A program made the position numbers and the translations under genes. DNA of 47,833 bases. Source: Bacteroidales bacterium (GTDB lineage Bacteria > Bacteroidota > Bacteroidia > Bacteroidales > P3). The DNA lies in contig JAEENM010000003.1 of the NCBI GenBank assembly GCA_016283745.1, positions 1 through 47,833 on the forward strand, written 5' to 3'. The notes below the pieces were generated by a model. The model saw only the letters and a program-made list of their open reading frames with translations, made no database searches and had not been told where the DNA came from. Below, in pieces: positions 9,115 through 17,599 of this stretch; the stretch's first letter is position 1; the number at the start of each line of letters is the position of its first letter.

Positions 9115-9131
9115 CATTAATATAGTAAACA

Positions 9132-10049
9132 ATGAAACTCGACCTTAAACGTCCTCTTGTTTTTTTTGATCTCGAAACCACTGGAATCCAGATTGGTAGC
9201 TCTTATATTGTAGAGATAAGCCTTGTGAAAGCGAATGTCGACGGCAGCGTGGTGGAGGTAACCCACCGTGTGCGTCCCGCCCGCCGTGTGCTGCGCGACG
9301 GTGTGGAGGTGATGGAAACCGTAAAGATACCGCCCGAGACCACTGCCGTGCACCATATTACCGACGCCGACGTGGCCGACAAGCCCACTTTCCGCGAGCT
9401 GGCTCCCGAAATCCTCGCCTTCATTGGCGATGCCGACCTTGCCGGCTACAACTCCAACAAATTCGACGTGCCGCTGCTGGTGGAGGAGTTCCTACGCAAC
9501 GGCTTCGATTTCGACCTTTCGACACGCTATCTGGTCGATGTGCAGAATATTTTCCATAAAATGGAGCAACGTACCCTCAAGGCTGCCTACAAATTCTATT
9601 GCGGCAAGAACTTGGACAACGCCCATTCGGCCAACGCCGACACTATGGCCACCTACGAGATTTTCCTCGCCCAACTGGAGCGTTACAAGGATGTGGAATA
9701 CACCGACGAAAAAGGCAACGTGTCAAAACCCATTGTGAACGACATCCCCGCCCTGAGCGAGTTCTCGAAAAGCCGCCAGTGGGCCGACCTCGAAGGCCGT
9801 ATCGGAATAAAGAACGGCGTAGAGGTGTTCAATTTCGGCAAGCACAAGGACAAACCCGTGCGCGAGGTCTTCGCTGTGGAGCCCTCGTACTACAGCTGGA
9901 TGATGAACGGCGATTTCTCGATGTCCACCAAAAAGGTGATAACACGCATCTACCAGAACCTGAAAAACGAGTCGGCGGAGAAACGCGAGGCCGAGAAACT
10001 GAACCAGCTGCGCGAGAAATTCAACGGCGGACAGGGCAAACTTTTCTAA
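9132..10049 (+). CDS. DnaQ-family 3'-5' exonuclease (DEDDh)
   Basis: A 305-residue protein. The N-terminal DEDDh exonuclease fold has all five catalytic residues: D13 and E15 in FFDLETTG, D112 in SNKFDVPLL, and H165 plus D170 in AHSANAD. This is the epsilon-subunit/RNase T class, acting on DNA or RNA 3' ends. Residues about 225-275 carry a second small module (FNFGKHKDKPVREV, then YYSWMMNGDFS) resembling the DUF3820 FGKxKG-type domain often attached to such exonucleases. Exact substrate is unknown; it lacks the polymerase or helicase parts of larger DnaQ fusions. It sits 17 bases after kdsA in a likely operon. Confidence 0.9.
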   Translation: MKLDLKRPLVFFDLETTGIQIGSSYIVEISLVKANVDGSVVEVTHRVRPARRVLRDGVEVMETVKIPPETTAVHHITDADVADKPTFRELAPEILAFIGDADLAGYNSNKFDVPLLVEEFLRNGFDFDLSTRYLVDVQNIFHKMEQRTLKAAYKFYCGKNLDNAHSANADTMATYEIFLAQLERYKDVEYTDEKGNVSKPIVNDIPALSEFSKSRQWADLEGRIGIKNGVEVFNFGKHKDKPVREVFAVEPSYYSWMMNGDFSMSTKKVITRIYQNLKNESAEKREAEKLNQLREKFNGGQGKLF

Positions 10050-10076
10050 CCTTTGCAGGATAAAGGAAGGAACACA

Positions 10077-10352
10077 AATTTGTTATAAAAGAACACGAAT
10101 TGCCATATAATTATCCATTAATTATTGAAACACAATATATTGTAATTTTTTTTTTAAAAGAAACGCGAATTTGCCATATAATTATCCCATTAATTGTTGA
10201 AATACAATAAATTGTAATTTGTTATAAAAGAAACACGAATTGCCATATAATTATCCATTAATTGTTGAAATACAATAAATTGTAATTTGTTATAAAAGAA
10301 ACACGAATTGCCATATAAGTATCCATTTAATTAATTTATGAATAATTCGTGG
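10077..10352. repeat. AT-rich tandem repeat, about 68-bp unit, four copies
   Basis: Four head-to-tail copies begin near 10077, 10141, 10213 and 10281. Each contains TTATAAAAGAAACACGAATT (or a close variant), CCATATAATTATCC, and TTGAAATACAATAAATTG. Copies 3 and 4 are near-identical over their first 50 bases; copy 2 has a longer T-run and is 72 bases long; the last diverges at its end. In copy 4, CACGAATT (10302-10309) is matched by its inverse AATTCGTG at 10344-10351. No coding potential. This accounts for most of the gene-free stretch between 10050 and 10464. Confidence 0.85.
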
Positions 10353-10464
10353 AAATTATATGTTGAAAATTGAATAATTATTCGCATTGTTATATTAATT
10401 ATTTAGGAGCTCATCAACCTTTCAGGTGTCGTGGCAATTATATGTAAAAAAAAACAAGTTTGTT

Positions 10465-11079
10465 GTGAAAATCATCTGTGTAGCAAAGAATTACGCCGCC
10501 CATGCCGCGGAGTTCGACGCGGTGGTGCCGCAAAAGCCTCTCTTTTTCCTGAAACCCGACAGCGCCCTGCTTATCCGCAACCGGCCTTTCTATTATCCTG
10601 ATTTCTCCACCAACATACACTACGAGCTGGAGCTTGTGGTGCGTATCAACCGTCTGGGCAAGGGAATACAGCCGCGTTTTGCGCATAAGTACTACAGCGA
10701 GGTGGGGTTGGGTATCGATTTCACCGCCCGCGACCTGCAGGCCGAGGCCAAGAAAAACGGCAACCCGTGGGCGATAGCCAAAGGCTTCGACAACTCCGCC
10801 GCAGTGAGCGAATTTGTGCCGCTCGAAAAACTGGGCAAGTCCGTGAACCAGCTGAAATTCCGTCTGTTGAAAAACGACGAGCAGGTGCAATCGGGCGACA
10901 CCTCGCAGATGCTTTTCGGCGTTGACGAGCTGATTGCCGAAATTTCGCAGTATATGACCTTGAAAACCGGCGACTACCTGTTTACCGGCACCCCAGCCGG
11001 CGTAGGCCCCGTGCAGATTGGTGACGTGCTTGAAGGCTATCTGGAAGATATGCCCATGCTGAAATGCAGAATTAAGTAG
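10465..11079 (+). CDS. Fumarylacetoacetate hydrolase (FAH) family protein
   Basis: A 204-residue protein of the small FAH class (acylpyruvase / 2-hydroxyhepta-diene-dioate isomerase type), which cleaves or isomerises 2-keto acids using a divalent metal. The metal triad is visible: E54 and E56 in HYELELVV, D85 in GLGIDFTARD. Also seen: the N-terminal KIICVAKNYAAHAAE, the WAIAKGFD segment (102-109), SGDTSQMLF, and the C-terminal GDYLFTGTPAGVGP. GTG at 10465 gives the family-typical start KIICVAKNY; an in-frame GTG at 10426 would add 13 residues that do not look conserved. No clear promoter or Shine-Dalgarno is visible. Substrate cannot be told from sequence. Confidence 0.88.
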   Translation: MKIICVAKNYAAHAAEFDAVVPQKPLFFLKPDSALLIRNRPFYYPDFSTNIHYELELVVRINRLGKGIQPRFAHKYYSEVGLGIDFTARDLQAEAKKNGNPWAIAKGFDNSAAVSEFVPLEKLGKSVNQLKFRLLKNDEQVQSGDTSQMLFGVDELIAEISQYMTLKTGDYLFTGTPAGVGPVQIGDVLEGYLEDMPMLKCRIK

Positions 11080-11121
11080 TGACGAACAGCCGTTCGGCTT
11101 TACAAATCAACGCATATTTCC

Positions 11122-11149
11122 GTAGAGACGTGGTGCACCGCGTCTCTAC
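11122..11149. repeat. Palindromic GTAGAGACG repeat
   Basis: GTAGAGACG (11122-11130) and CGTCTCTAC (11141-11149) form a perfect 9-bp stem around a loop that itself contains GTGCAC. From memory, this type of palindromic intergenic repeat is scattered in Bacteroidetes genomes. A related hairpin lies at 11172-11191. Confidence 0.75.
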
Positions 11150-11171
11150 AATTATCCACAGCATATCCGTT

Positions 11172-11191
11172 AGACGTTTCAGAAAACGTCT
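11172..11191. repeat. Second hairpin sharing the ACGTCTCTACAA end
   Basis: AGACGTTT / AAACGTCT is a perfect 8-bp stem with a 4-base loop. It is followed by the same CTACAA tail as the palindrome at 11122-11149, so the two look like related, degenerated copies of one element. Confidence 0.6.
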
Positions 11192-11259
11192 CTACAAATT
11201 TGGCGAAAAAAACGTCCCCACAAATCACAAATTATTGTTCACTTTTCACGAAAAATTCG

Positions 11260-11267
11260 TATCTTTG
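11260..11267 (+). promoter_or_regulatory. -7 box for the large TPR protein gene
   Basis: TATCTTTG, an exact TAnnTTTG match, 44 bases before the ATG at 11312. A weak upstream TTG lies at 11235-11237 with a longer than usual spacer (22 bases). Confidence 0.7.
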
Positions 11268-11311
11268 CAGTTCGCAACAAACCGGAATAATCACATCAAA
11301 ACATCACATTT

Positions 11312-14300
11312 ATGAAAGGCAAATCCCTCATTTTCATCGCATTGATGACAGTTCTCTGCACTTTTGCCAACGCGCAGGTGCGACAAATTTTCAAAGTTAT
11401 CGACTACAGCACCAGAAAGCCGCTGGCCGGAGCCACCTTCGAGTGCAACGGTCAGAAACTCACCACCAACGCCAGCGGGGTGGCGGTTTTCACTTCCAAG
11501 AAACACAAGTACGGCGACTACTGCGAGACAGGTTATATCAAGGCCGAAGGCTATGTAAGTATCGGTCCGCGATGGAAAAACCGCAAGTCGGATTTGCTCT
11601 GCAAGGACACCATTGTTTATTATATGGCCGATGCCAAAGAGTATTTCGACGAGCGCTATAGACTGTTCGACTCGCTGTTTATGTTCAAATACCGCAACGA
11701 GTTCGTCCCCACTCTGGCACAGGCCTCCTACATGCTATATTTCGGTACAGACGCCGACGAACTCTGCAACCAGCTGAAAGGGCAGGAGTATTTAAGCGAA
11801 ACTCGCGAATTGTATTACACCACAGCATGCAACGTACATCCTATCAATATGTACTATATCGACAAAGAGATACGCCGCCCGTGCGAGGAATACCTGCTGC
11901 GCGGCGATGCAGAAAACTGTCTGCAAACGGCTAAAAACCAAATCGTTGACGGCGACAACAGCGACAATAACCTGCAACGCATTGACTATTACCTCGCATT
12001 GAGGGACGCCACAAACGACACTACCCACGTAAGCCATTACTACAAAATTCTTTACAACAACGGATTCTGCTCCGATGATTTTATATACAACTATTATTTC
12101 GAACTTGAAAACGAAGGCAAAACCGACGAAGCCGAACAACTGAAGCAAACCGAGCTTGCCAAAACCAAAAGCCCGTATCTGAAACTAAAACTCGGCCAAA
12201 ATCCTTTCAAAATTTATTCCAAAGACCCCGAAAACCCCAATGCCGAAGCCGCAATAAAGCTATGCCTCGACAACATAGAAGCGACCCGTTCTGTAGAACA
12301 GAACTTATTTAGAATCAATAATATGAATTACTACTACAGATGTGCGTCGTATATTTATCTTTGGGAGGAAAACGAACAGCAAGCCGAACAATACCTCGAC
12401 TCCGCCTTCAACACCATCCTGAAATTGGACAAAAACGATTTCTACAACGAACTTTCGTACAAACGCGGCATCCTCAACCGGTTGTCGGTTCTGCCATGCT
12501 TCAACGGATTTGAGTCGCCCACATCCGATAAAATCAAAGACTACGCCCTGCGTCTGACCAAAGAGATACTCGATGAAAAGCCCAGCCTGTGCAACCGCCT
12601 GTTATACTTGTATTTAATGCAGAGAAGGGTTGCCGGCAACGACAGCCTTATGCTCACCTACCTGCCCGCCATGGACAGCGTGGAGCAGAGTCTGAAAGAC
12701 GACCTGCCCTACATTATGCTGCCCGGCATTTTCCGTACCAAGGCCAACACCACCTTTGCTGCACTTTTCAGCGATGACACTCCCGGCGAGATACTCCGCA
12801 ATTTCGACGAATACAAAAAGTCCTACTACGCCTGCCGCGAGCTGTTCCCCGGCATTTTCGAAAGCAACTGCCTTTACAACAATTTCAACATAAAAAAGAG
12901 CGGCTATAAGACCGGCAACGACTTTATCGCCGAACCCGCCGACGCCCTCTCCGAAGAGATTCTCACCGCCGAAGCAAAGAAAGACGGCACCGACAGTCTG
13001 CTGATGAAAGGCGCTTTCTACAACGCCCAAGCCGAGAACCTCTACCGCGACGAATACTACCAGCAGTCGATGCGCTGCTACGACAAATCCGCCGAATACT
13101 ACACCCGCGCCGCCGCCAACGACACTTCGGGATTCGCCTATATCAAACTGTGCGACAATCTCTTACAGAAAGGCGACGCCTATTACAACCTCAAACGCTA
13201 CGACGACGCCATAGCCACCTACCAGAAAGTTTTCGACTACGAAAAACAGATTCCGCAGCCCGCAAAACCGCGCTACACTGCTCAGAAAGGCCAAGCCTAT
13301 CATTTCGAGGGCGATATGATGCTTGCACAGAAGGAATACAAAAAAGCCAACAAACTTTTCGACAAAGCGGAAAAGGAATTCAAAAAAGCCGAGAAAATGG
13401 GCGACAGCACCCTATACGGGCATTGGGCCGAACTGCATTTCAGCAAGGCCATCCTCAACCTTCAGCAAGAAAAAGAGGACAAAATGATTGAGGAACTCCA
13501 AACCACCGAGAAAATCTACCAAACCCTGCCCATGACCAATGCCAGCCGCAAATACGAGATGGTAAAGAACACTCTCCTGAAGCATTACAAAGAAACCGAG
13601 GACTGGAGCAACTACCTCGTGTGCAAAACCACCTACCACCAGTACCTCGACTCGGTGAAATACACCGATTTCGAGCATTACCAAGAATATGTTGACAATG
13701 CCATACAGCTCGGCGACCTGTGGGCGGAATATGGCCTGCCTACTGCCGTGCTGCGTTTCTACAAAGAGGCAAAAGCCGGCAAGGAATTCCTGATGAACTA
13801 CGGTCAGGCGCCCGACGACGAATACTATAAACTGGCCTACCAAGTGGGACGCTACTATCGTTTCTGCGACTCCACCCAAAAGGCCATCGACCAATTTGTG
13901 GAATGTGAGAAAATCAACCTGCTGATGTACGCCGACACGGCACCGAATACTGCCATGTTCAACGACCTCAACATCAAAAGTCAGACAGCCCAGTGCTACG
14001 AAGACCTCGCGCAGAGCGACACCGTGGACGGCGACAAATGGTACAAAGAGGCTATACCACTTTACACATTGATTGTCAACAAACTATCCACCATGGACAC
14101 CAACCCATCGCTGAAACGCAACCTCGGCTACTACCACCGCCGTCTGGCCAACGTACACCTCAACCTCAACCACTACTACTCCGCCGACAAGCATTTCGAC
14201 ACCGCACTTGCCGTGATGTTGCCCCTTTACAACGGCGAATTCAAGGAATATACTGAGGAGGAGGTGGCTCGCGACTACCTCGGCAAAGCCATCATCTACC

Positions 14301-14533
14301 GCTCCAACGAGGATTACGAGGATTTCTCCAAAGCCAAGGAGCTGCTCACAGCCTGCATCGAGACCTGCCAGAAAGCCACCGACCCCGACGAGCTGCTCAA
14401 CATACAGTACTACGCCGTGAGCATGCTGCTCGACATACTCGAAGACCCCACACAACACGCCAGCGAAACCGACATCAAGAACTACCGTAAGCTGAAAACC
14501 GAGCTGGAAAAGAAATTGGAGAAACTGAAATAG
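11312..14533 (+). CDS. Large exported TPR protein with N-terminal carboxypeptidase-regulatory-like domain
   Basis: A 1073-residue protein. Signal peptide at residues 1-22 (ends CTFANAQ). Residues about 24-85 resemble a CarboxypepD_reg-like beta-sandwich (VIDYSTRKPLAGATFECNG, then an SGVAVF turn). The rest is mainly helical and rich in K, E, Y and D, with recognisable TPRs near 565-600 (YRDEYYQQSMRCYDKSAEYY), 615-645 (GDAYYNLKRYDDAIATYQKV), 660-700 (AQKEYKKANKLFDKAEKEFK), 843-870 and 935-970 (YYHRRLANVHLNLNHYYSAD). It is likely periplasmic or on the outer membrane, scaffolding protein complexes; no enzyme motif is seen and I do not recognise a named family. Its own promoter is at 11260-11267. 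Confidence 0.8.
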   Translation: MKGKSLIFIALMTVLCTFANAQVRQIFKVIDYSTRKPLAGATFECNGQKLTTNASGVAVFTSKKHKYGDYCETGYIKAEGYVSIGPRWKNRKSDLLCKDTIVYYMADAKEYFDERYRLFDSLFMFKYRNEFVPTLAQASYMLYFGTDADELCNQLKGQEYLSETRELYYTTACNVHPINMYYIDKEIRRPCEEYLLRGDAENCLQTAKNQIVDGDNSDNNLQRIDYYLALRDATNDTTHVSHYYKILYNNGFCSDDFIYNYYFELENEGKTDEAEQLKQTELAKTKSPYLKLKLGQNPFKIYSKDPENPNAEAAIKLCLDNIEATRSVEQNLFRINNMNYYYRCASYIYLWEENEQQAEQYLDSAFNTILKLDKNDFYNELSYKRGILNRLSVLPCFNGFESPTSDKIKDYALRLTKEILDEKPSLCNRLLYLYLMQRRVAGNDSLMLTYLPAMDSVEQSLKDDLPYIMLPGIFRTKANTTFAALFSDDTPGEILRNFDEYKKSYYACRELFPGIFESNCLYNNFNIKKSGYKTGNDFIAEPADALSEEILTAEAKKDGTDSLLMKGAFYNAQAENLYRDEYYQQSMRCYDKSAEYYTRAAANDTSGFAYIKLCDNLLQKGDAYYNLKRYDDAIATYQKVFDYEKQIPQPAKPRYTAQKGQAYHFEGDMMLAQKEYKKANKLFDKAEKEFKKAEKMGDSTLYGHWAELHFSKAILNLQQEKEDKMIEELQTTEKIYQTLPMTNASRKYEMVKNTLLKHYKETEDWSNYLVCKTTYHQYLDSVKYTDFEHYQEYVDNAIQLGDLWAEYGLPTAVLRFYKEAKAGKEFLMNYGQAPDDEYYKLAYQVGRYYRFCDSTQKAIDQFVECEKINLLMYADTAPNTAMFNDLNIKSQTAQCYEDLAQSDTVDGDKWYKEAIPLYTLIVNKLSTMDTNPSLKRNLGYYHRRLANVHLNLNHYYSADKHFDTALAVMLPLYNGEFKEYTEEEVARDYLGKAIIYRSNEDYEDFSKAKELLTACIETCQKATDPDELLNIQYYAVSMLLDILEDPTQHASETDIKNYRKLKTELEKKLEKLK

Positions 14534-14590
14534 GGAACGTCTAAAACACGAAAAACGTTGTTTATTGTTCTTTTAAAGCAAGCCGTTATT

Positions 14591-14737
14591 ATGCCCAAAA
14601 AACACCTTTATTTCGATATGGACGTCCGTCGCTTGCCCGACCTCGGCGAGAAGGACTTCCAACGCCTGCGCAAATACCTCCACGCATGGCGTTTCCTCCA
14701 AGGTCTTGAGCCCGACACAACGCTGATAGAAGAGTGA
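14591..14737 (+). CDS. Small hypothetical protein (48 aa)
   Basis: An ATG-to-TGA reading frame of 48 codons, beginning MPKKHLYFDMDVRRLPDLGE and ending TLIEE. The composition is protein-like (charged, one short amphipathic helix with QRLRKYLHAWRFLQ) and codon use resembles the neighbours (GAC, CGC, CTC rich). It lies 57 bases after the TPR gene and stops 11 bases before the next start, so it would fit a small co-transcribed gene. It could equally be the surviving piece of a longer gene. No family recognised. Confidence 0.5.
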   Translation: MPKKHLYFDMDVRRLPDLGEKDFQRLRKYLHAWRFLQGLEPDTTLIEE

Positions 14738-14748
14738 AAGGATAGAAA

Positions 14749-15300
14749 ATGAGATATGTCAAAACAATTACGATTTTAGCCCTCTTGTTTGTCGTAAATG
14801 CGAAAACAATCGCACAAACAACAGACAGCCAGTTAATTGAAAAAATAGCTCAAATAAACGACATGCCTTATATCGGAAACTTCGGAGACAGTTTGTATTG
14901 GAAAATTGTGACCGAAGGACTTGACATTGTCCCCAATTTAATTGAGTTAATTGATGATACTACGACGACAAAAGCGACTATTCCAAATTGGGGAGGATAT
15001 TATTGTGTCGGAGACATTGCCTTTAGCATGATAAACGACATCATTTTTCAGATTCCAATTATTGATTTCATCCAAACAAAAACAGATTTTGTAGGAGAAA
15101 AGATCTATTTCGAATTTGTTCAAGATAATTTTCAAAACAGAGCCCATATGAAAAACGAGCTGTCCAAATGGTTTGTAGCCAACAAAGACGGTCTCGAGTG
15201 GGTAAACAACAAAAAAGAGTTTATCGCCAACCATTACGACCCACCTTACATAAAAGGTCACTACGTTTTTAATAAAGAAATACAATCAACTAATTACTAA
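14749..15300 (+). CDS. Hypothetical exported protein
   Basis: A 183-residue protein with a signal peptide (MRYVKTITILALLFVVNAKT, cleavage near IAQ). Mature part: a helical stretch with two Trp- and Gly-containing segments (PNWGGYYCVGDIAF near 84-97) and an acidic, aromatic C-terminus. AAAGGA lies just before the ATG, a Shine-Dalgarno-like match that is unusual in this window and supports this start. Base composition is clearly more AT-rich than the flanking genes, which may mean a different origin. No known family recognised. Confidence 0.65.
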   Translation: MRYVKTITILALLFVVNAKTIAQTTDSQLIEKIAQINDMPYIGNFGDSLYWKIVTEGLDIVPNLIELIDDTTTTKATIPNWGGYYCVGDIAFSMINDIIFQIPIIDFIQTKTDFVGEKIYFEFVQDNFQNRAHMKNELSKWFVANKDGLEWVNNKKEFIANHYDPPYIKGHYVFNKEIQSTNY

Positions 15301-15329
15301 GTACTTTTCACCAATCACATAAAAAAACG

Positions 15330-15337
15330 TATCTTTG
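15330..15337 (+). promoter_or_regulatory. -7 box for the Omp28-like lipoprotein gene
   Basis: TATCTTTG (exact TAnnTTTG), 89 bases before the ATG at 15427, leaving a 5' untranslated region of roughly 80 bases. No clear -33 TTTG. Confidence 0.7.
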
Positions 15338-15426
15338 CATTGTCAATTTATAGCAAATTGAGGTAATACATATAATCCATTAAGAAAGAAACAAAATAAT
15401 ATAACTCACAAAATAAGATTTCAAAG

Positions 15427-16308
15427 ATGAAAAAAACATTCCGTTTGTTAGCCTTCGCCTTTGCTGCAACAAGCATGCTCCTGATTGGCTGCAACAAAAA
15501 AGATGATAATGCATCCAAGCCCGACGAAACCGGCACCGACACCCCCACCACGCTGGAGGTTTCCACCACCCCGTCGAACAAAGTGGCTGTGATAGAACTG
15601 ATTACCGGAAACGGATGTCCACACTGCGCGCGGGGACATCGCAATGTCAATCAGGCCTTAGCCGCACACCCAGCCGGACAAGTAATAGCTATAAACATAC
15701 ACGCCGGCAGTTCGGCAGGTGCCTACAAAACCCAGTTCGGCACCGCCATCAACGACACTTTCAACTCTTTGGGATACCCTGCGGCAGTAGTAAACCGCCA
15801 CACCTTTGCAGGATATTCCACAACCGGCGGAGCCCTCTCCGACGGTCGCATCTCGGAAGTAACGGACACCATCTTAGCCCAACCTGCCTGCGCCAATATA
15901 GCTGCCAAAGCCACCATCGACCAAGCCACACGCAAACTCACGGTGGAAGTGGCGGTGTATTACACCTCCAACGGTACAGGCTCCACAAACAAACTCAACG
16001 TGGCCATACTTCAGGACAGCGTTTGGGGATACCAGTCGGGCGGCTCGGAAAATCCCGACTACTACGATGCCGAAAACGACAGTTACTGCCACATGCTTAT
16101 GCTGCGGCACCTTATCACCGGACAATGGGGCGAGGACATAGCGCCTGTAACAGCAGGCTCCAAGATAGGCAAAAAGTATACCTATACCATTCCCGCACAG
16201 ATAAGCAACGAAGATATGGTGCTGAAACACCTCAAGGTGGTGGCATTTGTGGCCGAAAACCAACGCGATATCATCACCGCCTGCGAAGCACCGATAACTC
16301 TCAAATAA
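15427..16308 (+). CDS. Omp28-related lipoprotein with thioredoxin-like CPHC motif
   Basis: A 293-residue lipoprotein. The signal peptide ends in the lipobox LIGC (lipidated Cys22), followed by a KKDDNASKPDETGTDTP linker. Residues about 50-160 form a thioredoxin-like domain with a CPHC motif at Cys64-Cys67 (GNGCPHCARG) and a later cis-proline-like YPAAVVNR. Residues about 165-290 are a beta-rich domain typical of Omp28 proteins (LNVAILQDSVWGYQSGG, then HMLMLRHLITG). The family is common in Bacteroidetes outer membranes. A CxxC pair suggests thiol-disulfide or metal chemistry, but function is not established. The gene has its own promoter and a strong terminator at 16338-16370. Confidence 0.87.
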   Translation: MKKTFRLLAFAFAATSMLLIGCNKKDDNASKPDETGTDTPTTLEVSTTPSNKVAVIELITGNGCPHCARGHRNVNQALAAHPAGQVIAINIHAGSSAGAYKTQFGTAINDTFNSLGYPAAVVNRHTFAGYSTTGGALSDGRISEVTDTILAQPACANIAAKATIDQATRKLTVEVAVYYTSNGTGSTNKLNVAILQDSVWGYQSGGSENPDYYDAENDSYCHMLMLRHLITGQWGEDIAPVTAGSKIGKKYTYTIPAQISNEDMVLKHLKVVAFVAENQRDIITACEAPITLK

Positions 16309-16337
16309 ACAGACAGATAGAGTTGCCCGACAAAATA

Positions 16338-16370
16338 AAAAGGGAGAGATGCTGGTCTCTCCCTTTTCTT
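16338..16370 (+). terminator. Intrinsic terminator of the Omp28-like gene
   Basis: Perfect 12-bp stem AAAAGGGAGAGA (16338-16349) / TCTCTCCCTTTT (16356-16367), 6-base loop, then a T-rich tail. Confidence 0.92.
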
Positions 16371-16420
16371 TTACATAAACTTTCTGCTACATTTTTTTCC
16401 CATCAATTCGTTTTTTTCCG

Positions 16421-16428
16421 TATTTTTG
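16421..16428 (+). promoter_or_regulatory. Orphan -7 box with no gene behind it
   Basis: TATTTTTG followed by CA, the same form as the box before cstA and the rRNA promoter. The next plus-strand ATG (16433) opens only an 11-codon frame, and the next real gene is on the opposite strand. A small RNA or the remnant of a lost gene are both possible. Confidence 0.45.
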
Positions 16429-16572
16429 CATTATGTTTTGGGGATATTTACAAAAAGGGCATATATAGTCCCATAGTAGGTGCTACAGAGAAAAAACACT
16501 CTACCATTTGTTCATGATTAAAGAAATATGAATTGGCAGAATTCAATCAGCCACAAAACACAGCCGTGTGAT

Positions 16573-17436
16573 TTATTCCACAGCCTTATAGAAAAACTGC
16601 CATTTAGTTGAATTGCCAGGGAACCTACCTGTGTACATAGCTTTTGGCAGGCCGTGTTCGTTGTACTCATAGCTCCAATAGCTATAGCCGTTGCCAAGCA
16701 AATTGTTGGTGGAGCCGTTGCGAATATAGTTCCCAACAACAGTCCCCATGCCCATCAGTGGTTCGTAAACAAAGTTGTCGCCCATGCCAAAGTTCGGGCG
16801 CGGGCGGTTGTCGTAATTATAGTTGGTTGTTTGGAAATAGTATTGTCCCGTAGTATTTTCGAGACAGCGCCTACGCTCTCTGATAACGTTGCCATTGGCA
16901 TCATAATCCAAAAGAGAGTAAAAGTCCGAAGTATTTTCCCAATATATACTGTCCACACGTCCGTTGTGATACCCGTAGCACGTTTCGTTGTTCACATATT
17001 TTGATTTTACAATTTTCCCTTCATTGTCGTAAAAAAATAAGAAGTACCCTAGGGAACTGGTGTTGCCTCCGTTGGTTACGGACTTTTCTATCTTTTCCAG
17101 CCTTCCGTTGGAGTACAAAAATGTGTCTATATACAATTCTATCCTCATTCCCGAGTACTCTATGATGCCAGTTTTCAACACTCTGCGTTTCAATCGGTTG
17201 AGTTCGTCATACTCGTATTTGCATAATTTGTAGTTTTCCGCCGATTCGTACCAAGCCACCGAATCCACCAAAAAACTGTCTCTAACACTATGGTGTACAG
17301 GTGGTAAAGGTTCATCATTTGATGGAGGCTGCGTTTGTACAACTTGTTCATTTTTTTCTTTTTCGCACGAAAAGAAAAAAACAGCCAAAAGGCAAGGCGA
17401 AAATGCCAAGTAAATAAATAACTTTCTAATTGTCAC
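16573..17436 (-). CDS. Lipoprotein with YD-repeat-like beta strands
   Basis: A 287-residue protein with a lipoprotein signal peptide (hydrophobic run to FFFSC, lipidated Cys24), then a Pro-rich linker (about 34-48). The mature part repeats a beta-hairpin pattern: KYEYDELNRLKRRV near 74-87, FLYSNGRLEKIEKS near 105-118, FFYDNEGKIVKSKYV, LLDYDANGNVIRERR, and WSYEYNEHGLPKAMY at the end. This resembles RHS/YD-type repeats and the DUF4595-like lipoproteins of Bacteroidetes. It is expected at the outer membrane or surface. No toxin or protease domain of true RHS proteins is present. Its own divergent promoter is at 17473-17480. Confidence 0.72.
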   Translation of the reverse strand: MTIRKLFIYLAFSPCLLAVFFFSCEKEKNEQVVQTQPPSNDEPLPPVHHSVRDSFLVDSVAWYESAENYKLCKYEYDELNRLKRRVLKTGIIEYSGMRIELYIDTFLYSNGRLEKIEKSVTNGGNTSSLGYFLFFYDNEGKIVKSKYVNNETCYGYHNGRVDSIYWENTSDFYSLLDYDANGNVIRERRRCLENTTGQYYFQTTNYNYDNRPRPNFGMGDNFVYEPLMGMGTVVGNYIRNGSTNNLLGNGYSYWSYEYNEHGLPKAMYTGRFPGNSTKWQFFYKAVE

Positions 17437-17472
17437 ACCTTTATGTTTTAATTGTAAACACTATTTGTTCTG

Positions 17473-17480
17473 CAAATATA
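17473..17480 (-). promoter_or_regulatory. -7 box for the YD-like lipoprotein gene
   Basis: On the minus strand TATATTTG, an exact TAnnTTTG, 36 bases before the start codon at 17436. It is part of a divergent promoter region shared with cstA. Confidence 0.65.
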
Positions 17481-17531
17481 ATATTTTTTTTTCAATTCAA
17501 GAAAAAAGACAAAAAAAACAATAAAAAACCG

Positions 17532-17539
17532 TATTTTTG
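17532..17539 (+). promoter_or_regulatory. -7 box for the cstA-like gene
   Basis: TATTTTTG (TAnnTTTG) followed by CA, 60 bases before the ATG at 17600. No matching -33 TTTG; the upstream bases are A-rich instead. Confidence 0.65.
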
Positions 17540-17599
17540 CATGTCTGTTTTGCATGGACAGAAACAATTTTAGTAACAACGTAAAAAACACAAAATAAA

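Noticed and set aside
11079..11315. A 78-codon frame after the FAH-family gene
   Set aside because: It is made of the palindromic repeats and the promoter of the next gene and ends at that gene's start codon.
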